A stretch of 41,739 nt of DNA from Camelimonas fluminis (GCF_014656355.1 NZ_BNCG01000022.1:1-41739), one strand, 5' to 3'; shown: positions 25,153-33,333, numbered from the stretch's first letter. Notes: a model not told the origin generated them from the letters alone. A program made the numbers and translations.

Positions 25153-25349
25153 ACCGCCTGCGCTCTTGCCGTGACATCGTCGGCCGCCGCGAGCGCTGCC
25201 GAAACCAGCGGCGCGACAAACGTGCGAAGCTGATCGCGCCACTCCTCGCTGGCTGTCTCCCAGCGCATCATCCGGCGGTCCCGCGCAGTGTCATGCAGGG
25301 CCTTGGCAGCCGCCTCGATCGCCGCCTTCAATCTGGCATCGTTGGACAT
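25149..25349 (-). CDS. Minus-strand accessory gene between fibre and sheath (moron candidate)
   Basis: A 66-aa helical, charged protein starting MSNDARLKAAIEAAAKALHD and ending in an Ala-rich helix. GGGAG lies about eight bases before its ATG on the minus strand. It is the only phage gene here transcribed against the rest, and its TAA overlaps the convergent stop of the fibre-assembly gene in a TTTAAA palindrome. Similar short helical proteins occur in many alphaproteobacterial phages without known function. The position equals the P2 Z/fun locus between G and FI, a site for accessory exclusion genes. No membrane segment or catalytic motif is visible. Confidence 0.7.
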   Translation of the reverse strand: MSNDARLKAAIEAAAKALHDTARDRRMMRWETASEEWRDQLRTFVAPLVSAALAAADDVTARAQAV

Positions 25350-25430
25350 CGCGTAGCTCCCGGCATGCGGCCTTGAGCTTTCACATTCCACGCATTTAAA
25401 CGGCCAGTCAAAGCCCTCTGAAACGCCAAA

Positions 25431-25452
25431 GCCCCTGACGCGCGTCAGGGGC
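25431..25452. terminator. Bidirectional terminator-like hairpin, copy 3
   Basis: The same 22-base palindromic hairpin as at 5205, flanked by AAA on the left and TTA on the right (TTT on the minus strand). It lies in the 165-bp gap between the minus-strand gene and the tail sheath. The T-runs are short, so it may act weakly in both directions. On the minus strand TTGACT (25407-25412) downstream of it might serve as a -35 for the accessory gene, but no good -10 is seen. Confidence 0.7.
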
Positions 25453-25514
25453 TTATCTGTTGGGCTCACCCGCAATTGTCGTCGGCAAGTGCAGACAGTC
25501 AAGCGGGATCAGCA

Positions 25515-26732
25515 ATGCCGGTCGGTGATTATTTCCACGGGACACGCGTCTACCGCGTAGGCGAGCAACCGCGTCCTATTTCCACGGGCGACGCCAGCGT
25601 CCTCGGCGCGATGATCCTCGCGCCTGCGGCCGACGACGCGAAGTTTCCGCTCAACACTGTCGTCACCATGTTCTCTGACGACACCGCGATGCGAACAGCC
25701 CTGGGGACTGGCGGCAACGTGGCGGAGGTATTCCATCCGCTGGACGCCAACGGCGTCACCGCCGAAGTCCAGGTTGTGCGGTTTGAAGAGGGCGCAGGCG
25801 CAACCCCGCAGGAAAAGCTGGAAGCGACGATCGTCAATATCGTCGGCTCCGGCGCCAACAACAGCGGCGTGCATGCGTTCCGCGAAGCGACAAAGCCGGC
25901 CAAGCTGTTGATCGCGCCTGGCTATGACAGCCAGCGAATTTCCAACGCGAAGAACCCTGTCGCTGCTGAGTTGCACGGCATTGCCGAGCTCAACAAGGCA
26001 ATGAAGATCCTCAACACGCCGATGGCGAGCAAGGAGGCAGCCGAGGAGTATCGCGAGGACTTCACCGACGATCCGCGAGGGTACCTGTTTCATCCGGGCG
26101 TAACGGTCATCAGCGGGGCCGGAACCATTGTCCGGCCCGGGTCCGGGTATGTGGCGGCGCGTTTTATTGCGCAGGATCAGGCAGCTGGCGGCCCGTTTCA
26201 GAGCCCGTCCAACACCACCATCGGCGGCATCACCGGCCCATCACGGCCGATCGTCTACCGGACGGGGCAGACGGAGACAGAGGCCAACTACCTCAACTCC
26301 ATCCGCATCGCCACGCTTCGCGCCGGCAACATCCTCTGGGGAAATGAAACCTGCGCCGAGGATCCGCTGGATCGCTTCGTCAACGTCGTCCGGACCAACG
26401 ACTGGATCGATGACGCGGTGCTCAACGCCTTCATGTGGGCGATCGACAAGAACATCAGCGTGCCGCTGGCGGTGTCGGTGCTCCAGAGCCTCGACCAATT
26501 CGGCGATGAGCTGGTGCGGAAGGGCGCTGTTCTGGGCTTCCGCGCATGGTTCGATGGCGGCCTGAATGGCGACCTTTCCATGGCTTCCGGCGTGCTGCGC
26601 TTCGACTACGACCGCGAGCCGGCCGCTCCGCTGCAGGATCTGCAGTTCGGAGCTAGCCGCAACGTCGCCTACTACGCGGAAGTGCGTAACGGCATCCTCA
26701 CCACCCTTGATCGCCTGCGTATCGCAGCCTGA
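25515..26732 (+). CDS. Tail sheath protein FI (P2 type)
   Basis: A 405-aa contractile sheath subunit. It has the P2 FI layout: FHGTRVYRVGEQPRPIST near the start, LGAMILAPAADD, a central YVAARFIAQDQAAGGPFQSP stretch with the NTTIGGITGPSRPI loop, and the C-terminal FRAWFDGGLNGDL region. ATG 25515 is the first good start after the hairpin; only a weak GCGGGA precedes it. The protein forms the outer tube that contracts to drive the inner tube through the envelope. Confidence 0.95.
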   Translation: MPVGDYFHGTRVYRVGEQPRPISTGDASVLGAMILAPAADDAKFPLNTVVTMFSDDTAMRTALGTGGNVAEVFHPLDANGVTAEVQVVRFEEGAGATPQEKLEATIVNIVGSGANNSGVHAFREATKPAKLLIAPGYDSQRISNAKNPVAAELHGIAELNKAMKILNTPMASKEAAEEYREDFTDDPRGYLFHPGVTVISGAGTIVRPGSGYVAARFIAQDQAAGGPFQSPSNTTIGGITGPSRPIVYRTGQTETEANYLNSIRIATLRAGNILWGNETCAEDPLDRFVNVVRTNDWIDDAVLNAFMWAIDKNISVPLAVSVLQSLDQFGDELVRKGAVLGFRAWFDGGLNGDLSMASGVLRFDYDREPAAPLQDLQFGASRNVAYYAEVRNGILTTLDRLRIAA

Positions 26733-26743
26733 CGGAGCCAGTT

Positions 26744-27289
26744 ATGGCGCTTGAATTTCTGACCCTGCGCGGCGTCAACCTCTATGCTGAGGGTGACGAC
26801 GGCAATGCGCTCAACACCCATCTGTCGCTTCAGGAGATCAAGCTCGTCGCTGGTCTTAACGAAGAAGGCGAGACCTTTACGCCAGCTGCAGGCAATGGCG
26901 CCATCAAGGTGCCCACCAACCGGGCTGAAATCGAAGTGCCGTACACCCTTGCTGGCGTACAGCCCGAGGTCATGAGCCTGTTTGTGACGCCGCTCGGCAT
27001 CCGGCGGAAGTTCACGGCCTTCGGCGTGCTGGTCAGCGAGTACGCCCAGACCGAAGCGGACCGGGAACGGCAGGTTGTGGCCACGATGTACGGCCGGCTC
27101 AATGCCGATATGGCCAGTCATACTGGCTCCGGCCTGACCGGTACGGAGTACACCATCCATTCTGTGAGCAAGTACGTGCTCCAGATCGGCAACAAGGAAA
27201 TCCTCAGGTTCAATATCGAACAGGGTGGATGGTTCGATGCTGGTGGCCAGCGGTCGCGCATCAACCAGATGCTGGGGATCAATGGATGA
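26744..27289 (+). CDS. Major tail tube protein FII (P2 type)
   Basis: A 181-aa tail tube subunit matching P2 FII: LTLRGVNLYAEGDDGNALN, a beta-barrel core and the C-terminal SKYVLQIGNKEILRFNIEQG. It stacks as hexameric rings inside the sheath. ACGGAG lies upstream. The stop overlaps the E start by ATGA. Confidence 0.94.
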   Translation: MALEFLTLRGVNLYAEGDDGNALNTHLSLQEIKLVAGLNEEGETFTPAAGNGAIKVPTNRAEIEVPYTLAGVQPEVMSLFVTPLGIRRKFTAFGVLVSEYAQTEADRERQVVATMYGRLNADMASHTGSGLTGTEYTIHSVSKYVLQIGNKEILRFNIEQGGWFDAGGQRSRINQMLGING

Positions 27290-27732
27290 TCGGCGATCCA
27301 GACATGATGCCGGTCCGGCCCTATCCCGGTGCGCCGGACCAGCTGGGCGTCGTGCGCCGCGACGCGGCGCCGCCGCGCCCCATCTTTCCCGGCGCTCCTG
27401 ACATCAAGCCGGCCGATCCGGCGCAGTGGGGCACGGTTGTGCCGCTGGCGCACCCGCTCATCGTTGATGGCCAGCTGCTCGACAAGATATCGATCCGCCG
27501 CCTGACCGGCGACGACATCACCGGCCTGGTCATGGCGGACGATAACGATGCGACCCTGCCCAGACGGGCCCGGGCGCTGGCCTGCGGCGTCCATCCGGAA
27601 TTGTTCGGCGCACTCTCGGCCGATGACGCTGAGGAGGTCGGCGCGGCGCTTCGCCCTTTTTTACCTTCGTATCTGCTCGTCGCAGAGAGCGACTGGGACG
27701 CGGACCCGGCCGCCGACCCCAGCGACCTCTAA
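27286..27732 (+). CDS. Tail assembly chaperone E (zero-frame product)
   Basis: A 148-aa P2 gpE-type tail assembly chaperone. ATG 27286 overlaps the tube gene's stop. The conserved part (LLDKISIRRLTGDDITGLV, ALACGVHPELFGALSADDAE) lies in residues about 65-120. The N-terminal 55 residues are a Pro-rich extension. Most ribosomes should end at TAA 27730-27732, while some shift at 27657 to make the fused form. Confidence 0.9.
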   Translation: MIGDPDMMPVRPYPGAPDQLGVVRRDAAPPRPIFPGAPDIKPADPAQWGTVVPLAHPLIVDGQLLDKISIRRLTGDDITGLVMADDNDATLPRRARALACGVHPELFGALSADDAEEVGAALRPFLPSYLLVAESDWDADPAADPSDL

Positions 27733-27878
27733 AGCGCGGCCTGCGGGCGATTCCGCGCCTCGCCGGCGAAGTTGCCCGGGCCTTCGGCCGGCCGCTCGAC
27801 GTGGTGCTGGGCTGGCCGATTACCGAGATCGTGCGCCGGCATGAGCAAGCCGCCATCGTGCTTGAGGATCTGTCGTGA
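27286..27878 (+). CDS. E-E' tail assembly chaperone made by -1 frameshift
   Basis: Slipping back one base at TTTTTTA (27657-27663) places ribosomes in a frame that stays open to TGA 27876-27878. This adds 71 residues to the first 126 of E, about 197 aa in total. The E' part ends with GLRAIPRLAGEVARAFGRPL, then VVLGWPITEIVRRHEQ, which resembles the helical end of P2 E' and other GT-type chaperones that bind the tape measure. Nothing else would translate 27733-27874, and the tape-measure GTG overlaps the E' stop, both supporting use of this frame. Confidence 0.88.
27657..27663 (+). promoter_or_regulatory. Programmed -1 frameshift slippery heptamer
   Basis: T TTT TTA is in the correct zero-frame phase (CCT TTT TTA) near the end of E. 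A small hairpin, GTCGC-AGAGA-GCGAC, lies at 27679-27693, 15 bases downstream. The shift links E to E' in the way known for P2 and lambda G/GT. Confidence 0.88.
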
Positions 27879-30532
27879 GCAACATGCGCGTCAAAATGAT
27901 CCTCGACCTGATTGCCAATACCGGCAAGGGCGCGGACAAGGCCAAGAAAGACCTCAAGGGCGTCAAGGACGCGGCCAAAGGCTTGAAGGGCAGCGCCGGG
28001 GCAGGCCCGGACAAGCTCCGCAAGGATCTGGAAAAGCTGACGCCCGCCGCCCGCAAGGCGGCGCGCGAGCTGGCGATTGCCAGCCATCGCGAGCGCCAGA
28101 TCGGCCGCGACGGCGGCGTTGCCAAAACCACCCGGCAACTTGATCAGGCAACCCGCGCTGCCAAAAACCTCAACAAGGAACTGGCCCGAAAGCCCGCCGC
28201 CAATACGGTGGCGATGATTGGCGGCCGCCCACGCGGCGGGGCGTCGCCAAAGCCGTCCGCGCGCCCGGCCGGCAAGATGCCCCCGTATGTTGCTGGCGGT
28301 TTTGTGCCGGTTGCGCCCCGGCGGTGGGCGGGCCGAGGCAGCGGCCGCGCGTCGGGCCCGGCCACGGCGGCCGCCTCGGCCGCTGAGGGTGGTGGCGCGG
28401 CGCTCATGGCGGCCGGGCGCGCCTTTGCTCCGGCCGTCGGCGCGTACATGGGCTGGCAGGGCGTTAAAGCGGCTGGCCGCAACACTGTCGGAAAATCGAT
28501 TTCGTTCGAATCGGCCATGGCCGACGTCAAGCGCAAGGTCGACCTGCCAGCTGGCGGCTCCTATGAGCAGATCGAAAAATGGATCGACAGCGCCGCGATC
28601 CGGTTCGGCAAGAGCCGCACCGAGGTCGCCAGCCTGGTGGCCGAGCTGGGCGCGGCCGGCATCGGCTACAACGACCTGTCGCGGGCGATCGAGCTCAACA
28701 CCAAGGCGTCGGTCGCCTGGGACATGACCGCCGGCGACACCGGCAACACCATGGCGAAGATCCGCGCCGGTCAAAACCTGACGATGGCCCAGCTCGAAGA
28801 GTTTGGCGACAAGGTCAACGCCGTCGCCGACGCCGGTGCTTCCAAGGAAAGCGACCTCGTCGAGATGTACCAGCGCGCCGGCGCTTCTGGCGAGATTTCC
28901 GGGCTGGATATGGACACGTCCCTGGCTTTTCTCGCCGGCATGAACTCGTCCGGCATTCAGCCGGAGATCGCCGCGCGCGGGTTTAGCGCGATGGTTTCCA
29001 AGTTGCGCACCGCCAGCACCGGCGGCACGGACAAGATGGAGCAAGGCTTCGGTCTGCTCGGCCTGACAGGCGAGCAGATTGAGAAAGGCATGATGAAGGA
29101 TGGCGTGAAAACGCTGCATGACTTCATCGGTCGCTTTCAGAAGGCGAAAGACCAGGCCGGCGCCGCCACGCTGATTTTCGGTCAGGGCTGGTGGGATGAA
29201 TGGTCCCGCATGGTCAAGGCCATGCCGGAAATCCAGAAATACCTTGCCCTGCTCGGCGACGAGTCGAAGTGGCGTGGGTCGATGGGCAACAACCTCAACA
29301 TTGAGCTCAAGACCACCAAGAACCATATGGAGCGACTGAGCGCGCTCACCGAAAAGGTCGGCGACCACCTCGGCCGCTGGTTGATGCCGCCGATCAACGA
29401 CGCCATCAACAAAGTCATCAAGACGATGGACGAGTTCGATGCGGCGGCGGAAAAGCGCAAGCAGGCCGACGAGGCAGGCAAGCGTATCGCAGCTGGGCAA
29501 CCGCTGACCGACGAACAGCTTCGGATGAAGGTTGACCCAGACGCGGCTAAGCGAATCGAGGACAGCACCTACGCACACGGCCAGAAAATTCGCTCCAAGC
29601 ACATTGGCGTGCTCGACAAGCGGATTGAGGCGGATCGCGGCAATGCGGCCAAGGTCGACCTGGTATTGTTGAGGGAGCGCAACAAGGCGCGTCTCAAACT
29701 CGACCGGGACATCGCAGCGATGGAGGAGGTGCTCAAAAAGGCGGGCCATCATCCCGACAGGCAGCGACAGCTGGAGCATCTGCGCGGCAGGCGCGGCAAG
29801 TTGGGCGCGATGGAAGCGGATGAACCGGAGACCGTTGTCGATCCCAAGGTCAGGGCGTATCGGGCAGAGCGGGATCGCCTGATTGGCGAACGCAAGAGGC
29901 TGGCCGATGCACAGACCGCTGATCCAGCCAATGCGCCTGGCTACAAGCGACTGATCTCTGGAGATAACCAGTCGTTGCAGGTGCTCAACGCCAAGCTGCG
30001 CCGGGATCTGGCTCCAAGCCTGACCGCTATCCACTCCAGCGACAAAAGGTTCTCAGGCGCGCCCATCGGCGATGGCAATTCCGGGTCGATTGGATCGACG
30101 GGTCTGACGGCATTCGGGCTCAGTGGTGGTGGCAGGAAGTCGGAAGCAACGCGAACAACAAAAGGAAAAACTGTCCGGGGCGCCGGCGCCGGCTGGGCCA
30201 ATCGCAGCCTCACTGACTTTGACGTGGACATTGGGCATGAATTGACCGTGCCTCTCGGCGACAAGATCGCCGAAAGCATCGCCGCCTCGGGTGGCAAGGT
30301 GCAGGCCGCCACCCAAGGCCTTGTCGACGGCGCCAAGACGATATTGGCCAGCGCTGACATGTCTGCCGCCGGGCAGCAGGCGGCCGCGAGCTATGCCAAC
30401 GGTCTTCTGGCCGGCGTCCCGCAGGTCGCTGCAGCAGCCGGAAAGCTCAAGGCCGCCGCAACGTCCGGCATGTCCGGCTTTGGCGGCGGCGGTCTCAGGA
30501 TCGGCGGTGCCCTGCATGATGGAGTGGAGTGA
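27875..30532 (+). CDS. Tape measure protein T
   Basis: An 885-aa tail length ruler. GTG 27875 overlaps the E' stop (GTGA), with GAGG eight bases upstream; ATG 27884 is the alternative. The first 100 residues are Lys/Ala-rich helices. An Ala/Gly-rich hydrophobic stretch covers residues about 165-200, and the TP901-type PhageMin_Tail domain follows (SISFESAMADVKRKVDLPAG; GTDKMEQGFGLLGL; LIFGQGWWDEW). Long coiled-coil segments lie at 470-700. The end is Gly-rich. Length predicts a tail of roughly 130 nm using the usual 0.15 nm per residue. Confidence 0.93.
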   Translation: MSNMRVKMILDLIANTGKGADKAKKDLKGVKDAAKGLKGSAGAGPDKLRKDLEKLTPAARKAARELAIASHRERQIGRDGGVAKTTRQLDQATRAAKNLNKELARKPAANTVAMIGGRPRGGASPKPSARPAGKMPPYVAGGFVPVAPRRWAGRGSGRASGPATAAASAAEGGGAALMAAGRAFAPAVGAYMGWQGVKAAGRNTVGKSISFESAMADVKRKVDLPAGGSYEQIEKWIDSAAIRFGKSRTEVASLVAELGAAGIGYNDLSRAIELNTKASVAWDMTAGDTGNTMAKIRAGQNLTMAQLEEFGDKVNAVADAGASKESDLVEMYQRAGASGEISGLDMDTSLAFLAGMNSSGIQPEIAARGFSAMVSKLRTASTGGTDKMEQGFGLLGLTGEQIEKGMMKDGVKTLHDFIGRFQKAKDQAGAATLIFGQGWWDEWSRMVKAMPEIQKYLALLGDESKWRGSMGNNLNIELKTTKNHMERLSALTEKVGDHLGRWLMPPINDAINKVIKTMDEFDAAAEKRKQADEAGKRIAAGQPLTDEQLRMKVDPDAAKRIEDSTYAHGQKIRSKHIGVLDKRIEADRGNAAKVDLVLLRERNKARLKLDRDIAAMEEVLKKAGHHPDRQRQLEHLRGRRGKLGAMEADEPETVVDPKVRAYRAERDRLIGERKRLADAQTADPANAPGYKRLISGDNQSLQVLNAKLRRDLAPSLTAIHSSDKRFSGAPIGDGNSGSIGSTGLTAFGLSGGGRKSEATRTTKGKTVRGAGAGWANRSLTDFDVDIGHELTVPLGDKIAESIAASGGKVQAATQGLVDGAKTILASADMSAAGQQAAASYANGLLAGVPQVAAAAGKLKAAATSGMSGFGGGGLRIGGALHDGVE

Positions 30533-30951
30533 TGGTCCCAATCCTCGCCATTGGCCCGCACATCTTCGCCAGCCTGCCGCTCAGCCTTCAGAAGATCCGC
30601 GAGCGCACCGTGGCCAACTGGCCGGTCGCCAACCGCTTCGGCAAAGGGCCAGTTCGCCAGTTCACTGGCATGGGCGAGCATGAATTTGAGGTCGAGGGCC
30701 TGTATTTCGACCACGAATGGGGTGGCCATTCCGACTATCTGGCGCTCAAGCGCACCCAGGCCGCTGGTCAGCCAGTCCAGTTGCTCGGCCGCGCCGCCGG
30801 CGACTTCGCAGCCAGCGTGTTCGGGACCGTGGTCATTCTGGAGGTGGGTGCGGAGCACGAATTTATCGACGTGACCGGCATCGGCCGGAAGGTCGGGTTT
30901 TCCGTCAAGCTCGGAGCCTTCGGCGACGACATGCCGGGAGGCCTGTTTTGA
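30532..30951 (+). CDS. Tail protein U (P2 gpU)
   Basis: A 139-aa P2 gpU-type protein starting in a TGATG overlap with T. Motifs are SLQKIRERTVANWPVANRFG, EHEFEVEGLYFDHEWGG and the terminal GAFGDDMPGGLF. It caps or completes the tail tube after the tape measure sets the length. Length is usual. Confidence 0.92.
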   Translation: MVPILAIGPHIFASLPLSLQKIRERTVANWPVANRFGKGPVRQFTGMGEHEFEVEGLYFDHEWGGHSDYLALKRTQAAGQPVQLLGRAAGDFAASVFGTVVILEVGAEHEFIDVTGIGRKVGFSVKLGAFGDDMPGGLF

Positions 30952-31172
30952 TGCGTATTCGGATCGAGAGGGATGGCATGGCGCTCGATCTGGCGATCTG
31001 GGAGGCGCTCGGCCGGCCAGACGATATGACCGGCATTGTCGAGATGGTGCTGGATTCAAATCGCGGCCTTGCTGACCTGCCCCTGATCCTGCCGCTGGGG
31101 ACGGAAATCGACATTCCGGACGTGGGCGCGGTCGAGCAGCAGGTGCGTCCGGTTGTGAGGCTGTGGGACTGA
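30951..31172 (+). CDS. Tail protein X (P2 gpX)
   Basis: A 73-aa protein with ATG 30951 in a TGATG overlap. The sequence (ALDLAIWEALGRPDDMTGIV, then LPLILPLGTEIDIPDV) matches P2 gpX, a LysM-like small protein of the tail tip or baseplate hub. It lies in the P2 order between U and D and overlaps D. Confidence 0.9.
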   Translation: MRIRIERDGMALDLAIWEALGRPDDMTGIVEMVLDSNRGLADLPLILPLGTEIDIPDVGAVEQQVRPVVRLWD

Positions 31173-32302
31173 TGGCCTGGGCTTTCGATCTTAACCAGCG
31201 TGGCTACACGCCCATCCTCAAGGTGACCGTCGACGGCAAGGAGGTCGCAGGCGGCTTCTATGGTTGCCTCATTGATCTGAAGATCCGCGACGAGGCCGGT
31301 CAAAAATCCGATTCCCTGACCGTCACGCTCAATGATGCTGGCAATGTCATAGAGCTGCCGCGAGAAAAGGCGCTGATCGAGGTCTCAGGCGGGTTTAAAG
31401 AGACCGGCCTGACGTTGATGGGCTCCTATGAGCTCCAGACCATCTCCATCCAGGGTGGCGCCGACGAGCCGGAGATCATTGTGCTGCAGGCCTCGGCCGC
31501 GGATCTCAAGCGAAAGCTCAAAGGCAAAGGCCGTGAGGCCTTCGATGGCAAGACGGTCGGCCAGATTGTCGACGCGATCGCCCAGCGTAATGGCATGCAG
31601 GCCCGGGTTTCCGAGCAGCTGCGCAATATCAAGGTGCCATACCGGGCGCGCGTCGACGCGTCGGAGATCGATTTCCTGACTACCCTGGCCGATCAGTACG
31701 GCGCCGTGGTCAAGCCCATGGGCGACAAGCTGGTGATGGCCCCACGCGGCGAAGCGAAGGCCGCGTCCGGCAAGAACCTTCCTCCGATCCAGATCGAGAA
31801 AAGCGATTGCAGCCGGTGGCGGATCGAGCCGAAGGGTCGGCCGCAATACGGCAAGGTGCGGGGCGCCTACATCGACCAGGACACCGGCAAGCGCCAGATG
31901 ACCTCCGCCAATACTGGGATGGAGGGGCCAGAGTTCACGATTCGCGATCCGTTCCCGACCAGGGAACAGGCCGAAAAGGGCGCGCTGGCCGAGGCGCGGC
32001 GTCTGACCCGAAACACTGGCGATGGACATTTCGAGCTGGCGCTCGGCCGGCCGGACGCGCAGGCCGAAGCTGATGTGACTGCGGGCTCCAGCTTCCGCAC
32101 CGGCGTGGCTGGCAACTGGCGGGCCGAAGCCGTCGAGCACACCTTCGACGACAACGGCTTCCGGACCAAGATCGAAATCAAGGCCAGGGAGGACGGATCG
32201 TCGGAGAAAAACAAACAGCCGAAGCCGGCGAAAAAGAAGGGAGCCAGCCAGAAGCAAGACAGCGGCTCGTCGGGCGCGTCGAGCCCCTACGGTCCGTTTT
32301 GA
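31172..32302 (+). CDS. Baseplate hub protein D (P2 late control gpD)
   Basis: A 376-aa gpD-type hub, homologous to the gp27/VgrG fold that seats the spike. ATG 31172 overlaps the X stop (TGATG). Recognised parts include LIDLKIRDEAGQKSDSLTVT, LKGKGREAFDGKTVGQIVDA, SEIDFLTTLADQYGAVVKP and AEAVEHTFDDNGFRTKIE. The final 45 residues are Lys/Ser-rich and disordered. A 143-bp gap follows, containing a GGAGCC-AGA-GGCTCC hairpin without a T-run and no convincing gene. Confidence 0.94.
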   Translation: MAWAFDLNQRGYTPILKVTVDGKEVAGGFYGCLIDLKIRDEAGQKSDSLTVTLNDAGNVIELPREKALIEVSGGFKETGLTLMGSYELQTISIQGGADEPEIIVLQASAADLKRKLKGKGREAFDGKTVGQIVDAIAQRNGMQARVSEQLRNIKVPYRARVDASEIDFLTTLADQYGAVVKPMGDKLVMAPRGEAKAASGKNLPPIQIEKSDCSRWRIEPKGRPQYGKVRGAYIDQDTGKRQMTSANTGMEGPEFTIRDPFPTREQAEKGALAEARRLTRNTGDGHFELALGRPDAQAEADVTAGSSFRTGVAGNWRAEAVEHTFDDNGFRTKIEIKAREDGSSEKNKQPKPAKKKGASQKQDSGSSGASSPYGPF

Positions 32303-32445
32303 TGTGGTGACGTGACAGGGGAGCCAGAGGCTCCGGCGGTTTGGATGGGGATCTTGGACCGCCCAACGAAAGGCAACGTATCGTCGCCTGCCACGACGGC
32401 CTTGCGGCCGCACGGGGCAAGTGACCCGATGCGGGTTAACATTCC

Positions 32446-33273
32446 ATGGATGCAGTGCGTCCCATCAGCCCTGTTGCGGGCTATATCGGCGGCAAACGGC
32501 AACTGGCCAGGACGGTCATCGAGCGGATTGCGGGCATAGAGCATGCGCGCTACGCCGAGCCATTCGTGGGTATGGGCGGCGTGTTTCTGCGCCGGGACCT
32601 CCGGCCCAAGGTCGAAGCCATCAACGATGCCTCGCGCGACGTGGCCACACTGTTCCGCATCCTGCAGCGCCATCGAAAGGCGTTTATGGACATGGTGGAC
32701 TGGCAGCTCTCCAGCAGATCGGAATGGGAGCGTCTGCGCGATCAGGATCCGGATACGCTGACCGATCTGGAGCGTGCGGCCCGGTTCCTGTACCTGCAGC
32801 GCCTGTCGTTCGGCGGCAAGGTGGCGGGCCGGACCTTCGGCATCGATCCCTATGGACCCGCCCGGTTCGACATCCGCCGGCTGGAGCCACTATTGGAGGC
32901 GGTGCATGAGCGCCTCGCCGGCGTCTGGATCGAGTGCCTGCCATGGCAGGCGTTCATCGCGCGCTGGGACCGGCCGGACACATTGTTTTATGTGGACCCG
33001 CCATACTGGGGCACGGAGCACTATTACGGCAGGGACCTGTTCGGCCGGGATCAGTTCAGCCAGTTGAGCGCTACCCTCCAAGGCATCAAGGGGCGCTTCC
33101 TGCTGTCGCTCAATGACGTGCCAGAGGTTCGGGAGCTGTTCGCCTGGGCGGCCGTGGAGACGGTGGAGCTCTCCTACACGGCCGGCGGCGGTCGGGCTTC
33201 AAAGCGGGTGCAGGAGGTGCTGATTTCAACGCCCGTTAAGCGACGCTTCAAAAACCGTTCTGCTGCCATTTGA
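32446..33273 (+). CDS. Dam-type (D12 class) N6-adenine DNA methyltransferase
   Basis: A 275-aa orphan methyltransferase. AGYIGGKRQL (11-20) and EPFVGMGGVF (38-47) bind SAM, and DPPYWG (184-189) is the catalytic motif. The region between them holds the target-recognition part. D12 enzymes methylate adenine, often in GATC; the exact site cannot be read here. As last gene before the right terminus, it occupies the place of mom in Mu, so protection of phage DNA from restriction is a likely role. Its codon use resembles the tail genes, and no nuclease partner is adjacent. Confidence 0.93.
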   Translation: MDAVRPISPVAGYIGGKRQLARTVIERIAGIEHARYAEPFVGMGGVFLRRDLRPKVEAINDASRDVATLFRILQRHRKAFMDMVDWQLSSRSEWERLRDQDPDTLTDLERAARFLYLQRLSFGGKVAGRTFGIDPYGPARFDIRRLEPLLEAVHERLAGVWIECLPWQAFIARWDRPDTLFYVDPPYWGTEHYYGRDLFGRDQFSQLSATLQGIKGRFLLSLNDVPEVRELFAWAAVETVELSYTAGGGRASKRVQEVLISTPVKRRFKNRSAAI

Positions 33274-33333
33274 TCTTTCGCGCACTGCCATTCGATCTTT
33301 CGCGCTACATGTAGCGCGAAAAACCAAATGGCA
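33264..33333. repeat. Putative phage right end: three 20-bp transposase-site-like repeats
   Basis: Two direct copies, TGCCATTTGATCTTTCGCGC (33264-33283) and the same with C for T at the eighth position (33286-33305), are spaced 22 bp apart. They are followed by an inverted copy at 33314-33333 with 18 of 20 matches. Copies two and three meet in a perfect 24-bp palindrome (33298-33321). The inverted copy ends in ...GGCA, so the outer end read inward begins 5'-TG, as in all known Mu-like phages. The array starts inside the last codons of the Dam gene. Terminus position is inferred. Confidence 0.65.

Noticed and set aside
5205-25452. The three shared hairpins as a CRISPR-like array
   Set aside because: The copies are 7 and 13 kb apart with genes in between and behave as terminators.
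32312-32539. A 75-codon frame overlapping the start of the Dam gene
   Set aside because: Half of it overlaps the methyltransferase in another frame; no ribosome site and no recognisable sequence.
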